From contig NC_081554.1 in NCBI RefSeq assembly GCF_963082655.1, forward strand, positions 189,732,937 to 189,796,936: DNA of 64,000 nucleotides, given 5' to 3'. The position numbers and the translations under genes are program-made. The notes under the pieces were generated by a model. The model made no database searches. It was not told the origin of the DNA and saw only the letters and a list, made by a program, of their open reading frames with translations. The DNA comes from Stomoxys calcitrans (taxonomy: Eukaryota; Arthropoda; Insecta; Diptera; Muscidae). Within the stretch, counting starts at the first letter, position 1; each line of letters begins with the position of its first letter. Below, one piece after another: positions 10,877 through 23,689 of the stretch.

Positions 10877-11458
10877 TTATAAAACTTCCCCACTCCCTAT
10901 CAAAATATTAGTAAAATAAATTATGCTTTCGAAATGAAACAAAAATGCGAAGCTCAGAGGTTGGCTTTCCAAAAATTCATACCATCCACACATTGTTTTG
11001 GCAATGCAAATTTTCCTAGAAATCACGTTCAGTCAATATGTACAACAACATATTTCATTCGCTGGGAATGCCACATCAAAAAGCCAATTTGGCTAGCATT
11101 CATATTCCAAAAATTATGTGTTTGCATAGCACAAGAAATGCGGTTTTGTTTTTCTTTCTTTTTTCAAATTAAATGAAATATAAAGTCAACAGATGAGCCA
11201 CAATATTCGGCAAATGTTTAAAACAGTCGAGGAAATGTTTTTCCAGGAATTATTTATTCCAACCTATTTTTAGTCATACGATTTAAAAAACTTTGCGGTA
11301 AAAACTATTTAAAATAAAATACCTTTAAATTCCATGGATATTATTACTGGCATTGGCTGATTTTGTTTTGGGAATTACCTGCAATAAAAAAGGAAAGAAC
11401 TTTATTTAAAAATATTTTTCAAAATTAAATTTGCTAGAAAATATTATATAATAGAAAA
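10877..11458. other. AT-rich non-coding DNA
   Basis: Contains an 80-codon frame (10934-11176) without recognisable motifs. No other feature seen. Confidence 0.4.
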
Positions 11459-12930
11459 AACAAGTAAAAGCGTGCTAAGTTCGGCCGGGCCGAATCTTAT
11501 ATATCCTCCACCATGGATCGCATTTGTCGAGTTCTTTTCCCGGCATCTCTTCTTAGGCAAAAAAGGATATAAGAAAAGAGTTGCTCTGCTATTAAAACGA
11601 TATCAAGATATGGTCCGGTTCGGACCACAATTAAATTATATGTTGGAGACCTGTGTAAAATTTCAGCCAATTCGTATAAGAATTGCGCCCATTGGGTCTC
11701 ACGAAGTAAAATAGAGAGAACGATTTATATGGGATCTGTATCGGGCTAGAGACCGATTCAGACCATAATAAACACGTTTGTTGATGGTCATGAGAGGATC
11801 CGTCGTACAAAATTTCAGGCATATCGGATAATAATTGCGACCTCTAGGGGTCAAGAAGTCAAGATCCCAGATCGGTTTATATGGCAGCTATATCAGGTTA
11901 TGAACCGAATTGAACCTTATTTGACACAGTTGTTGAAAGTAAAAATAAAATAAGTCATGCAAAATTTCAGCCAAATCGGATAGGAATTGCGCCCTCTAAA
12001 AGCTCAAGAAGTCAAATAACCAGACCTGTTTATATGACAGCTATATCAGGTTATGGACCGATTTCAACCATACTTGGCACAGTTGTTGGATATCATAACG
12101 AAATACTTCGTGCAAAAATTCATTCAAATCGGATAAGAATTGTGCCCTCTAGAGGCTCAAGAAGTCAAGACCCAAGATCGGTTTATATGGCAGCTATATC
12201 AGGTTATGGACCGATTTAAACCATACATGGCACAGTTGTTGGGTATCTTAACAAAACACGTCGTGCGAAATTCCATTCCATTCGGATAAGAATTGTGCCC
12301 TCTAGAGGCTCAAGAAGTCAAGACCTCAGATCGGTTTATATGGCAGCTATATCAGGTTATGAACCGATTTGAACCATACTTGCCACAGTTATTGGATATC
12401 ATAACAAAACACGTCGTGCAAAATTTCATTCCAATCGGATAAGAATTGCGCTCTCTAGAGGCTCAAGAAGTCAAGACCCAAGATCGGTTTATATGACAGC
12501 TATATCAGGTCATGGACCGATTGTAACCATACTTGGCATAGTTGTTGGATATCATAACAAAACACGTCGTGCAAAATTTCATTCCAATCGGATAAGAATT
12601 GCGCACTCTAAAGCCTCAAGAAGTCAAGACCCAAAATCGGTTTATATGGCAGCTATATCAAAACATGGACCAATATGGCCCATTTACAACACTAACCGAC
12701 CTACACTAATAAGAAGTATTTGTGCAAAATTTCAAGAGGCTAGCTTTACTCCTTCGGAAGTTAGCGTGCTTTCGACAGACAGACGGACGGACATGGCTAG
12801 ATCGACATAAAATGTCGCGACGATCAAGAATTTATATACTTTATGGGGTCTCAGACGAATATTTCGAGTAGTTACAAACAGAATGACGAAATTAGTATAC
12901 CCCCCATCTTATGGTGGAGGGTATAATAAA
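11459..12930 (-). mobile_element. Complete DINE-1/mini-me-like element, family A (1.47 kb)
   Basis: Reverse orientation. On the plus strand it starts with aacaagtaaaagcgtgctaa and the palindrome gttcggccgggccgaat, and ends with the (GGAC)n tract near 12775-12793, a TA-rich stretch and 'ggtggagggtata'. The internal monomers have a near-exact 153-bp period (cggtttatatg near 11875, 12027, 12180, 12333, 12486, 12639). Apparent frames coding 'MTAISGYGPI...' are monomer artefacts. Confidence 0.85.
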
Positions 12931-12945
12931 AAAATAAATTAAAAC

Positions 12946-12969
12946 AAAATAAAATAAAATAAAATAAAA
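12946..12969. repeat. Short (TAAAA)n tract
   Basis: About five AAAAT units just beyond the end of the preceding DINE-like element. Confidence 0.8.
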
Positions 12970-13054
12970 CAATATTTTCTATAGAACTTAAACTAAGAGC
13001 ACAATTGATAAATTTTATTCAAACTGTTTTTAACGAAATGAGCTTAACATTTGT

Positions 13055-13520
13055 TTTTTATACCCTCCACCGTAGGATGGGGGTAAACCAAATTCGTCAT
13101 TCTGTTTGTAACTCCTCGAAATATCCGTCTAAGTAAATATATGCTTGATCGTCATGATCAAGCATATATATACGGACGTCCGTCCGTCTGTCTTTCGAAA
13201 GCACGCTAACTTTCAAAGGAGTAAAGCTAGCCGCTTGAAATTTTGCAGAAATACTTCTTATTAGTGTAGGTCGGTTGGGATTGTAAATGGGCTATATCGG
13301 TCCACGTTTTGATATAGCTGCCATATAAACCGATCTGGGATCTTGACTTCTTGAGCCGCTAGAGGGCGGAATTCTTATCCGATTTGGCTGAAATTTTGCA
13401 TGAGGTGTTTTATTATGACTTCGAACAACTGTGCTGAGTATAGTTGAAATTGGATAACTTAAGAACCCAAATTCGGCACGGGCATTGAATGGTCTAATAT
13501 ATATGTCACAATTCAATTTT
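13055..13520 (+). mobile_element. DINE-like element, family A, truncated
   Basis: Head 'taccctccaccgtaggatgg', TA/core region, (GTCC/GTCT)n tract and about one and a half monomers, then broken. The core is replaced by a perfect palindrome (13137-13169). Confidence 0.75.
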
Positions 13521-13544
13521 GTAGAATAAACTTTTGGTCTTTTT

Positions 13545-14045
13545 GGCAGATATATCCAATTAAACCGATCTGAACCATATTAGGGTCGGATATCAGAAAA
13601 AATCACTGTTTCAAATTAATTTCAGCGAAATCGGGTAATAAATAAAGCTTTTATGGGCTTCAGTCCCCTTATCGGCAGATCGGTCTATATGGCAGCTATA
13701 TCTAATTATAGTCCAATCAGAGCCATATTTAGGTCGGATGTTGGGAGGTCTTAACCTCCTCACTGTGTCAAATTTCAGCGAAATCCGGTAATAAATAAAG
13801 CTTTTATGGCCTTCAGACCCTTTATCAGGAGATCGGTCTACATGGCAGCTATATCTAAATGTAGTCCGATCTGAACCGTATTTGGTTCAGATGTCGGGAG
13901 GCATAACATAACTCACTGGTTTAAATTTCAGCGAAATCGGGTAATATGTAAAGCTTTTATGGGCTTCAGACCCTTAATCGGCAGATCGGTGTATATGGCA
14001 GCTATATCTAAATAACGTTCAATTTAAACCATATTTGGATCGGAA
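13545..14045 (-). mobile_element. DINE-like family B monomers, truncated both ends
   Basis: Three monomers in reverse orientation (tcggtctatatggcagctat, gcttttatgggcttcagac). No head or terminal hairpin, so a fragment. Confidence 0.7.
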
Positions 14046-15922
14046 GTTGGTTTGCATGGAAGTTGTTCCCCAACCCCCAAAATAGCCCCAAGAGGACACT
14101 TACACCGCTTTGGGCAATATGGGTATCAAATGAAAGTTATTCAGGAGTAGAGTACGAACGAGCATTAAAATACAAGAATTTGGTCCAAGGAGTCTACGGG
14201 GCCTCCCCAACCCCAAAAACTCCCAAATGGGCATAAATGTCCAACGTCACAAAATGGGTATCGATTGAAAGGTCTTTGGGAGTTGACTACGAATCTGGTA
14301 TGCACAATTAGGACTGAGTCTGGTACCGGCCCACCCACTAAATACCCTTCAATAGGACGGTAGTTAGATCCGGATAATATGTCAATTAAAAGAAAGGTCT
14401 ATGACAGTTTATTTAGAATCTAATGTTGGTATAAGGATTCAAGTATCGCGCTCACGTCCTACCGCTCCACAGGACAGTAGATCGCGGCAATAAAAGACTC
14501 AAATAAATTGTTGTTTGTTTCTTAGCGTCGGGAGGGCCGACCCGTTCCTCCCAATAAATGAAACGCCAAACTGTCATATAGTATGACCGAGAATATATTG
14601 TACTCAATGAAAGGACGTGTCGGAAGGCAATACCCCTCACCCTATATACCAAAAAAAAAATATGAATATTATGAAATAATATATGAAGGCCTATCAGCAT
14701 AGAATAGGTCAAAAATAAAAGATCTTTGGTAGTAGCGTACACTTTTTACCCTCAAATTGGAATGGACACAGGAGGACCTGCGGATCTTTAAGAGTGTAGT
14801 ATCCCAAGTGGTAGCTCAGAAATAAGATTTTGAATGTAGATAACCAATACAAGAAAATTAATTAGTGTGAATCTGAACGAGACCCGTAGCCTTGAATATC
14901 TTGATAGCCTCCTTCAAAATGCTTGACATTATGGGGCTCAAACAAAATCGTGCTCTAGCACGATGCTGATATTATTTCAGGGTCCGCCTTTAAACTCCCT
15001 TCAAACCGGCATTGCCTACTATGGCGATAAATAATAGGTATTTGATAGTAGCAAAAGGAGTTTGATATCCAATTTTGAGGCCAAATGTTTGGGGGTCGTG
15101 TCACTCCATAAACTCCCACTAAACCAATAGCAATTGGGGCTCAAATTAAAGAAATTTGAGAGTAGAGCGCGATGTTGATTATTTTTCATAGGCAAAGTAC
15201 GTGGGTAGCCGCCCCACCCTCCACACCCCTCAAACTGGACATATTTCTGGATTATGGCAAAAAAGGGGCCCAAATCTGTATCTGTTTCATGGCCAAGTGT
15301 TTCAGGGACGCCTCACCTCATAAACTCCCCCTAAACCACACATATATACCGACTATAGCAATATGTAGCTCCAATGTGGTTCTTGGGAGTGGAATATAAA
15401 TCTGTTATCCACTTTCGGCGCAAAGAGTTCGGCTATTCCAAGCCACCACCAAATCCAAGAGAATGAAGTAGATCTCACATCTAAACTTTGAGGGTGGGGC
15501 GATTTAAGCGAAATTTAGTTTGTTTATAATAACTTAAATACAGAAATTGCTATCTTTATTTAGGATGGGATATCTAGGGGGCCGTCCCACCACCAAAGCC
15601 ACCAGCCAAATGGAATATAAAACCAATATTGACAATACGGGACTCAAAATGAAAGACCAGAGCACGAATCTGATGTACGGGGATCCGCCTCACTCTCAAA
15701 AACACCCCCATACCGGACATTTTTTCCGACCATAGCAGTATAAGGCTTCAATGAAAGGTATTTGGGAGAAGAGCACCAATATAATATCCACATTGGCGCG
15801 AAATATCTGAAAGGCCGTACCAGCACCCCCAAACAAGACTTATTTTCTGTCGTGACCGTATAGCGCTCAGATAAAATAATAGAGTGAAAGAAGGCGCAGC
15901 GAAGAGGACCCTGTCAAGCTAG
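14046..15922 (+). mobile_element. Helitron-like tandem-repeat element (5'-truncated, 3' end present)
   Basis: A degenerate series of monomers built on 'gggactcaaatgaaaggtat', ggagtagagtacga and cgccccacccccaaa. It closes with a GC-rich segment (ggcgcagcgaagaggaccc) and CTAG at 15919-15922 followed by T, the 3' signature of Helitrons. No Rep/helicase coding sequence is visible, so non-autonomous. Confidence 0.6.
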
Positions 15923-17532
15923 TGCTTCATAAATATAAAAAATGTCTGCACAATCGCATATAAATATATTGAATATTGTTAATTTTTTCAAAATATTGAA
16001 ATAATTAGACAAAACTTTCAATAGTATTTCTGTTAAAAAAGTATTTCTAATAATTTGTTATTCAAAATATTCCAGCCAAAACAAAAATGTCTTCCTCTAT
16101 GCACACAATGACAAACTAGATCACCATTTATGTCATTTCATTCAAAACAACAGTTGAATGAATGACATTAACAGTACTAAACAGCTCATACGATGGTCTG
16201 TCGGTGTTAGCGTTTCCGTTACGCTTATGAAGTTAAAAAAATAAAACAAATAAACAAAAGCTTTATACACCTTTAAAATAATGGTAATTCATTTTTTTTG
16301 CAAAAAAAAAAACAAAAACAAATAAAAAAATAATTTGTTATGTATGTCAATCTGTGTGAGTATTTACTCTGCCATTTGTCTTTAATTGTTGCAAAATAGC
16401 ATTTGACTTTTTGGCCCCCAAGTGTTTTATTGCACACATTCACTTGAAATATTTTTCCATTAATTTTTTCGCCCTACCCCCCTGGTTTCTAAGGCAGAAA
16501 TGCTTTGCATTTGGGGGCATTCGATTTCATTACTCGTAGATGTTGGCTTAATGATTCATTTTATTGGCCCATCATTGTCGTCATCAAACCTCATCCTCCA
16601 CCTACTCACTCGCAATCATCATTCTCGTAGCCCATTTGATATAGTCAATAAGGGGCTTGATTTTCTAAAAAGAAAAGCAAGGGGAGGTGTGAGAAAAAAG
16701 AAGGCCTTTCACTTTGCCTTGGATGAGTATCCATCAAACGTCGATTTGTAAACTCGGTCGGTAATCGCCAACTTTTTTTTTCATCTTCATCTTCTTCGCC
16801 GCTTCTCCTCATCTCCATCTTCATGGTCGTTTTGCCTTGACAAACAATGTGTATTTTTTTTTTCTTTCTTTATTTAAAAAAAAACACACATTTTTGTGAA
16901 CAAAGTTTTAATTAAATTTTGCAGTCAGTTTTCATTTCCGAGCGTGCCAAACTGTGTATGCTAGAGTGTCGTTTAGACAAAACTTTTTTTTTTTTGTGTG
17001 GTGTGGAGGGAAGAGCAGGGGATGGCAAACGTCATAAGAAACGCCTAGCGATGATGTCTAGCTGAGTGGCTGCTGGCATAAGCCCGTGAAACATTTTCCC
17101 ATGATTGGCCTAATGATTTTTGAATGATAATGTTGGCTGTTTTAATTTCCGCCCTCTAAGGTTAACCAACTCGAAGGGAAATTTAATTTCGATTAATTGA
17201 TGCCTAAATGTTTTTTTTTGTGGGGGGGGGAGGGATTCAAGTTGCAAAGTGTCCCAAATCAAATGTAAACTGTTGAGATTACAAGTTTGCAAGTAGATGT
17301 GTAAATAAACAAATGTAAATACCCTGGGGGTTGTTGAAAAGCCTTAAATATAAAAAGTGTAGCATACTTTTGGGATATGCTGTATTAAGGAATATGCAGC
17401 ATGGTACTTAAACGAAATTACTTTCAGGGATGGGAAAATATTAACATATAGGGAACACTTATTTGTATGCAGGCATTATTAGTTGGAAGATGAACTTATG
17501 TGGAAACAAGTGGCTGTGAGAGTGGTGGTATT
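15923..17532. other. Non-coding, possibly unique sequence
   Basis: AT-rich with poly-A/T runs, and a patch (16990-17300) with G-runs and few repeat signatures. Frames at 16500-16751 and 17110-17292 carry no motif I recognise. Intronic or intergenic host DNA is possible. Confidence 0.4.
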
Positions 17533-17815
17533 AGAAAATCGGTTTATATGGTAGTTATATTCGGTTAGGGATCGAGACATGGTTGTTGAAAGTCCAAAAG
17601 GAACACACCATGTATGATTTCTTCTAAATTGCAGATGGATTATACTCTTAGGGCGCCTAAGAAATCATATCGTGAGATCGATTAATATGGGAGCTTTATG
17701 AACGGCACGATTTGGACCTTTTACAATCCCCAACAATTCACAACTACGAAAAATTAATGCAAGCACAGTTTTCTTCGGAAGTTAGCATAGATAGAGGGAT
17801 ATGGATTAGACGTTC
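17533..17815 (-). mobile_element. Strongly decayed DINE-like fragment
   Basis: Two diverged monomers (aatcggtttatatggtag, gtgagatcgattaatatggg) and 'tcttcggaagttagc', part of the segment that normally lies beside the (GTCY)n tract. Confidence 0.6.
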
Positions 17816-18359
17816 AATTCAAAAGTTATTGGGCCTGTATACCAATTCAGGCATTTATAAATATGAATAAATGAAAGGATTTAAGCTAGAGTACTAACAT
17901 AAAACTAATTGTTATAGGAAGGTTTCTGAGAATTCCTTCATTTCCAAGACGGGAAAAGCTTTTCTTACACAGGTAAAGGATTTCTTATAACGCCACTCTG
18001 GAACGTCAGTCTTTATAGTACTAGGGACAGGGAGAATACGAGATATAGGATTTATCGTACGTGTATGTACGGATATAGTGAAATATTATTGGCAGAGATT
18101 TGGGACTTCTCTCTGAACTATTGTAATGGTCATCATGTCGGTTTAAAAGCAGTGTAACGGTTCAGTATTAGGACTCGAACCTGGTGAGATATAAGTGTTA
18201 CTTTACAACAAAAGACACCGACAGGTCTCAATGAATTCACATTCTAGCTAACATGTCCTGAACATGTCCTAGACAGCAAGCTTAAAGGTGGAGATATTAC
18301 AACGCGCAACACTTATATTAACCAAATTTAAATTTTTTAAAATAAAATGCTGAGAAAAT
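17816..18359. other. Non-coding, no recognised feature
   Basis: A B-box-like ggactcgaacctgg (reverse sense) near 18171 could be a SINE relic, but no other SINE signal accompanies it. Confidence 0.35.
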
Positions 18360-18561
18360 GTTGGCTGAAATCAAATCGCCTGATCTCGGTGATAGGTGCA
18401 TTGATTGAAGTGAAATTTTGTTAGCCATCTTATAGTAACTCAAAAACACAAAATTGGTATAAAACTTTGGAGTCAAATTACCGTAGGGGAAACCTACCCA
18501 AAAACCGACCCAAACGGACCCGATTGGGACAACATGGGTTTCAAACGAAAGGTATTTAAGG
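18360..18561 (+). mobile_element. Helitron-like fragment
   Basis: Carries 'tgatctcggtgataggtgca', 'cttatagtaactcaaaaaca' and 'tttcaaacgaaaggtattta', the internal motifs of the Helitron-like family. It ends where the next DINE-like element begins. Confidence 0.5.
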
Positions 18562-19968
18562 TTTTTACACCCACCACCATAGAATAGGGGGCATATTCAT
18601 TTAGTCATTCTGTTTACAACACAGACAAATATCGATTTCCGACCCTACAAAGGATATATATTTCGGATCGCCGTAAAGTTCTAAGGCGATTTAATGATGT
18701 CCGTGTGTCTGTCCGTTCGTCCTGCAAAAATTGAGATATTGAGCTGAAATTTGGCATAGATACGTATTTTTCCTGCAAGCAGGTTAAGTTCAGAAACGGG
18801 CCAAATCGGTCAATATTTGGATATAGCTACCATATAGACAGATTTACGGATTAACGGTCTAAAGCCCATAAAATCTTTATTTATAACCCGCTTTCGCTGA
18901 ATTTTGGATCAGTGAGTTGAGGAAAGTCTCCCGACATCCCACGCAAATATGGTTCAGATTGGACTATATTAAGGTATAGCTGCCATATAGACCGATCTGC
19001 CGATTAGGCGTCTGAAGCCCATAAAGGCTTTATTTATTACCCAATTTGGCTGAAACTTGAAGCAGTGGGTTGTTTTAAGCCTTCCAATATCCGATCTTAA
19101 TATAGTTCAGAGGGGTCTATATTTAGATATAGCTGCCATATAGACCGATCTGCCGAGAAGGGTTCTGAAGCCCTTAAAAGTTATATTTATTACCCGATTC
19201 TGCTAAAATTTGAAACAGCGAGTTGTTTTAAGCCTCCCGACATTCGACTTAAATGTGGTTCAGATCGGACCATACTTGGATATAGCTGCCATATAGACCG
19301 ATCTGACGATTAGGGGTGTGAAGCCCATAAAAGCTATATTTATTACCAGATTCCACTGAAATTTGGAACGGTGAGTTTTTTTAAGCCTCCTAACATCCGA
19401 TCCATGTATGGTTCAGATCGGACTATATGTAGATATAGCTGCCATATAGACCGATCTGCAGTCTGAAGCCCATAAAAGATGCTTTTTTTTTATCCGATTT
19501 CGCTGAAATTTGAAACTGTGAGTTGTTTCAATCCTCCCGATATCACATCCGAATATGGAACGATATTTAGATGACACATAACACGTTCTGCCGATTAAGG
19601 GTCTTAGGCTCTTAAACGCTTTATTTATTACCCGATTTCGTTGAAATTTTAAATAGTGAAATGTCATCCTTGCATCCGATACCTCCGATCCAAATATGAT
19701 CTAGAGCAGACTATATAGGCAAAGGTGCAATATAGACCGATGTTGCAATTTAGGGTCTTAATACCACAAAAAAAAACGGATTTATTGCCAGATTTCGCTG
19801 AAACTGTTACTTGTGTAAGAGTTCTCGGGACCTTTAATAAAATACGATCCAGACCAGCTAATTATGGATATGGTAGTGAAGTTGTAATAAATTAGGATGA
19901 TTTATTTATCCATGGTGGGGGTATCCAAAGTTCACCACGCACGAAATTAACACCTTTTTAATAGTTTT
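18562..19968 (+). mobile_element. DINE-like element, family B (1.4 kb)
   Basis: Head 'tttttacacccaccacca', TA-rich core, degenerate (GTCY)n (gtccgtgtgtctgtccgttc), about seven monomers (catatagaccgatctgccg, gaagcccataaaagc), then 'ggtgggggtatccaaagttc'. The terminal palindrome is mutated (agttcaccacgcacgaaatt), so the copy is old. Confidence 0.78.
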
Positions 19969-20196
19969 TGCGTGTTGGGATGGGAAAATGCTTTACGCGT
20001 GTGACAAGTAAGGCGTCTCTCGCCTTATGCTAGACTTCGTTATCAACGGTACCGGCTAAAACCCCACACTGAGTCACCCCCTGGGGATTAATTCCACCTT
20101 GGAACTGCTTTCGCATTACTTGAAGGCGAACGCCGTATCTGGTGATTTTCCCTTTCAACTTCGTTGTGTCTGCTTCCAGACCTCCGCATTCATATT

Positions 20197-22310
20197 CTAC
20201 GCCGCTACGTCCAGGTCTATCTTCTTTCTGCGCAGTACTTGTTCGGCGTATTTCATCACCACCTCCCAGTTAGTCTGTTCTCCAGTTTCCTTTGGACTAC
20301 TGTCCCTGGCTTTTTCCAATTCCCTGCGTCTTTCAATCCAGCGTTCGCCTATACAGGTATTTCCGGAAGTAACCATGGTCTGTCAACATCTGGTTGACAT
20401 TAAATTTGATGACGCTGTGCTTCCCATCTCTCCACATCCGTACATCGGGTATTAGTCGTCGCGTCCAGCTGGGTAGATTCTCATTTGTCCACCTTTTTTG
20501 CCATCTCTCGATAGTCTCCTCTCGTATGACCCGTGTATGATGATTTTGATTACCACCATGTTTTCTCTGGGTATTGCATTTCGCGGTGCAAAGCTTGGCG
20601 CGCTCCATGTTGTGTAGGTCTATCATAACCATTCCGGCAATTACAAGGGCTGTCCGGTAGCATCATATGACGCTAAGAGCCGCCGTCCTGTTTATCGAGA
20701 GCAGTAATTTCGCTCAGCATGCTGTGAGCATTGTCTGGCCCCATATTTCGCTCCCATAAAGGAGGATGCTATTGCATGTCTCTCTTAAGAGTCTGCGTCG
20801 ACTCGGAAAGGCCCGCCTATGTTTACCATCATTCGAATGAGTTGCGCCGTTTTTGCCTTTTTACAGAGAGCAGACATACCGTCTGCAGTGTCTGGCCCCA
20901 TATTTCGCTCCCATAAAGGAGGATGCTATTGCATGTCTCCCTTAAGAGTCTGCGCCGACTCGGAAGATGCCCACCTATGTTTACCATCATTCGACTGAGT
21001 TGCGCCGTTATCCTCGCGGACTTTGTTGTAGCCTGTCGGAATTGCTCTGCATAGGTCAGCTTTATATCCCGCCGGATCCCTATAAATTGATCGATCTTTT
21101 GGTCTTCACCAGTATGTCGTCTATACGCATATCCACTTCCACTGGGATATCTTTTTTTCTCATTATGAGTACCAACTCCGTCTTCTGCATGGCAAGTTGT
21201 AATCCGTGGGAGTCCAGACGATACTTTGCCCCACTTAGCATTGCCTGCCTTAGTTTGCACTCTGCACCTTCCGTCTCTCTTGCCGTAATGACTGTAGCGA
21301 TGTCGTCAATACATCCGACAGGAAAGACTCTGGCATTTCTGTGCGTAGAATTCCACCATAGCTGGCATTGCAAAGATGCGACCCAAGTATTGAACCATGC
21401 ACCGTTCCTGATGTGACCTCATATTCACTCGTTCCACCCTGAGAGTTATATATAACTATCCTGTTATGCAAGTAACTTTGTATATTAAAGTCCTCTCTAA
21501 GGGCTTGGAGGACGTCAGACCTACTAAGGCTATTGAATGCGTTCTTCATATTCAATGTGGCTAAGAAGACAATCGGCCTAGAGTAGTGGTTCCTTTGCCT
21601 AGCCGCATCTACTATCATTAAAACATCTTCCAGAGCTCCGATCGTTGATATCCTGCCCGGACCATGTTGTCTCATTGAGAGTCCACCTCCCTCAATGATG
21701 GCGTCCGGGAGCCGTGGATTGACAAGTCACTCCAAAAGCTTTCCGGTCGTATCCAGCATACAGAGAGGCCTGTATGAGGATGGAGATATTGGCCCTTGCC
21801 CTTGCATATAAGCACCAACTTTTGTCTCTTCCATACCTCTGGAAAAACACCTTCAAATAGGCATCGGTTAAACATTCGTAGAAGAAATTCTGGTCTGTTT
21901 TCGGCAATCAGCCTGGTGACCTCCGACGGTATTCCGTCAGTACAGGGGGCTTTTCTGCTCTGAAGGCTGAGGACTGCATTCCATAGCTCCTCTATCGTAA
22001 ACGGGCTTATGTTGTCAGTAGACTCTTCATAAACTCCTTCTTCTTTACGGTCGTTTCGCGGAAGACTGTGTGGACTATATTTTCTATTGTTCCTCCGTCC
22101 ATCAGCACTGTTGGACTCCATGTGCCGAATTTTTCCATGACAATTTTGTATTCGAGGCCCCAAGGGTTCCGGTTTATGTCTTCTCTTTATTCCTCCCACT
22201 TTTCTTTCTTACTCCTATCTATTACCATAGCGAGTAACTTTTTTTGCCTCCTTTTATAGGGCTTGTTTTGTCTCAACCGTGATTCCGCGGCGAGCTCTCG
22301 TGCATTTTGT
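20197..22310 (-). pseudogene. R1-clade non-LTR retrotransposon reverse transcriptase (ORF2) pseudogene
   Basis: Once the RT polyprotein of a site-specific/R1-like LINE, copying element RNA into chromosomal DNA. Minus-strand fragments in several frames align in the right order. First an N-terminal RT piece near 22025-21830 reads FTIEELWNAVLSLQSRKAP, then CTDGIPSEV, then FEGVFPEVWKRQ. Next a finger/palm piece near 21675-21400 contains RQRNHYSRPIVFLATL and GSILG. Then DIATVITARETEG occupies the YADD position; in the frame seen the motif reads C-IDD, so the catalytic YADD is damaged. Then come LTYAEQFRQATTKSARITAQ, SRRRLLRETCNSILLYGSEIW, MLTDHGYFRKYLYR and finally NWEVVMKYAEQVLRRKKID before a stop at 20197-20199. 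Multiple frameshifts, a 157-bp internal duplication (20733-21009) and the lack of upstream endonuclease sequence show a dead 5'-truncated copy. A 3' UTR runs to about 19980. The clade is inferred from family resemblance. Confidence 0.85.
20733..21009. repeat. 157/158-bp tandem duplication inside the RT pseudogene
   Basis: 20733-20851 and 20890-21009 are near-identical direct copies (gtctggccccatatttcgct, agtctgcg-cgactcgga). They differ by a few substitutions and one indel. Confidence 0.9.
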
Positions 22311-22640
22311 TATTAGATAAATGCAGTTGCAGTTTTGGGGTCAATTCCCAGGCGGACCGACCCACCCCAAAAAATCACCCTCAACGGACATGTAGGTGGA
22401 TCGCGACAATATGGGAATAAAACGACAGTTTTTTCAGAGTAGAATACGAAAATTATATAAAAATGTGGGTCAATTCCCGGGGAATCAACACACCCCATCA
22501 ATTATACACAAAAGGGGGCATGTATACCAAACGGGACAATGAGGGATTCTAAAGAAAGTTATTGGAGAGTTAAATATGTATATAAATAATTTTCTAATTT
22601 GGACTATGTCAAAAGGGTGCCGCCAACACTTACGGGTGAA
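22311..22640 (+). mobile_element. Helitron-like fragment
   Basis: Two to three diverged monomers (gggtcaattcccaggcggac, cgacaatatgggaataaaac, caatgagggattctaaagaa). No termini. Confidence 0.55.
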
Positions 22641-23501
22641 GTTTACTTTATAACTGAAATTTCAAAAATATTTTCCAGAGTGATAAAATTTTAATAGTAA
22701 TGGTCACTGAATTAAAAATTTTAAACATTTTTCAAGAGTAATAAAATTTTAACAAAAATTTTCGTTGAATTAAATGTTGAGTCTTTTTCAAAGAATTTCA
22801 ATTTTAACAAAATTTTCTTTGTGTGATTCCTATACTTTCCTTGCCATCCAGTAATGCAATGCTTCTTACACATCTGAAGATCTATTGACAATAAGCTACG
22901 ATACATTTCCCATTGCATTCATGAAAAGTGTACATTGCCATAGATAAAAAGTTTTCATTTCTACTTGCAACCAAAGAATGTTCACAAAATACAGTTCATG
23001 AATTCTTTTTGTAGAACGCCGGAAGTTGTTAAGCGTTAACGTGTGATAGCTTTCACCTCTCCTCAAAGTTCATTGAGTTATGTTCTATTTTTTATTAATT
23101 GACAGTCATAGTCATAATTCTTTTCATTTCATTTTATTCATCATACATTGTGGCTACCATTGGACATGCAATCTAAATCTTGATTAATTTTTGGTTTGTT
23201 GAGAAAAGTGGCGACATGTCACTAGACTAATTGTATTAGAAAGAAATTGAAGATGCCGACAAGGAGAAAAACTGGTGGTGGTTACTACAGGGGGTGAATA
23301 ACTCAATTTTGAGTCCACACCAGTTTAGACTCGAAACTTACAAATTCATTGCCATAGATTAGGTTCACAATGTAATTACAATTCGAAGCTTTTGTTAGCA
23401 GTAGTTAACTGAGACACGCTTACCACATAGCTGCTTTAAAATTTTAAATAGAATAATGAATTTAACCTCTATTGTGAGGAAAACGACTGATACTACACTA
23501 A
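22641..23501. other. AT-rich non-coding DNA
   Basis: Old AT-rich repeat debris up to 22830 (ttaacaaaattttc), then apparently single-copy sequence without recognisable exons. Confidence 0.4.
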
Positions 23502-23617
23502 ATTGCAAATTTGCCCATGAAGATTCCATGAAGAAAAATTGACAAATCTCTTACATATCAATGAGTGCTGTCAGATTCAAGTTTAAGCTTAATGATAAGG
23601 GCGCTCCCTTTTACAAG
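23502..23617 (-). mobile_element. tRNA-SINE fragment (3' part, reverse)
   Basis: Matches the tail and body of the SINE family in reverse (gcaaatttgcccatga, atatcaatgagtgctgtc, tcaagtttaagcttaatgat). The tRNA-like head is missing. Confidence 0.8.
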
Positions 23618-23689
23618 ATGCTAGATACTTTTACTTGATACTAGACCGCAGACATATATTCAGGTTCTTGAGCCACCTTTTGTTAGGTT

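Noticed and set aside
11472..12810. Repeated frames of the type MTAISGYGPI...TILGTVVG
   Set aside because: Each comes from a DINE monomer; similar frames appear in unrelated copies elsewhere in the window.
14452..15832. Several 60-96-codon frames
   Set aside because: Lie in Helitron-like monomers on either strand and share no conserved protein motif.
20967..21416. 149-codon plus-strand frame
   Set aside because: Antisense shadow of the RT pseudogene.
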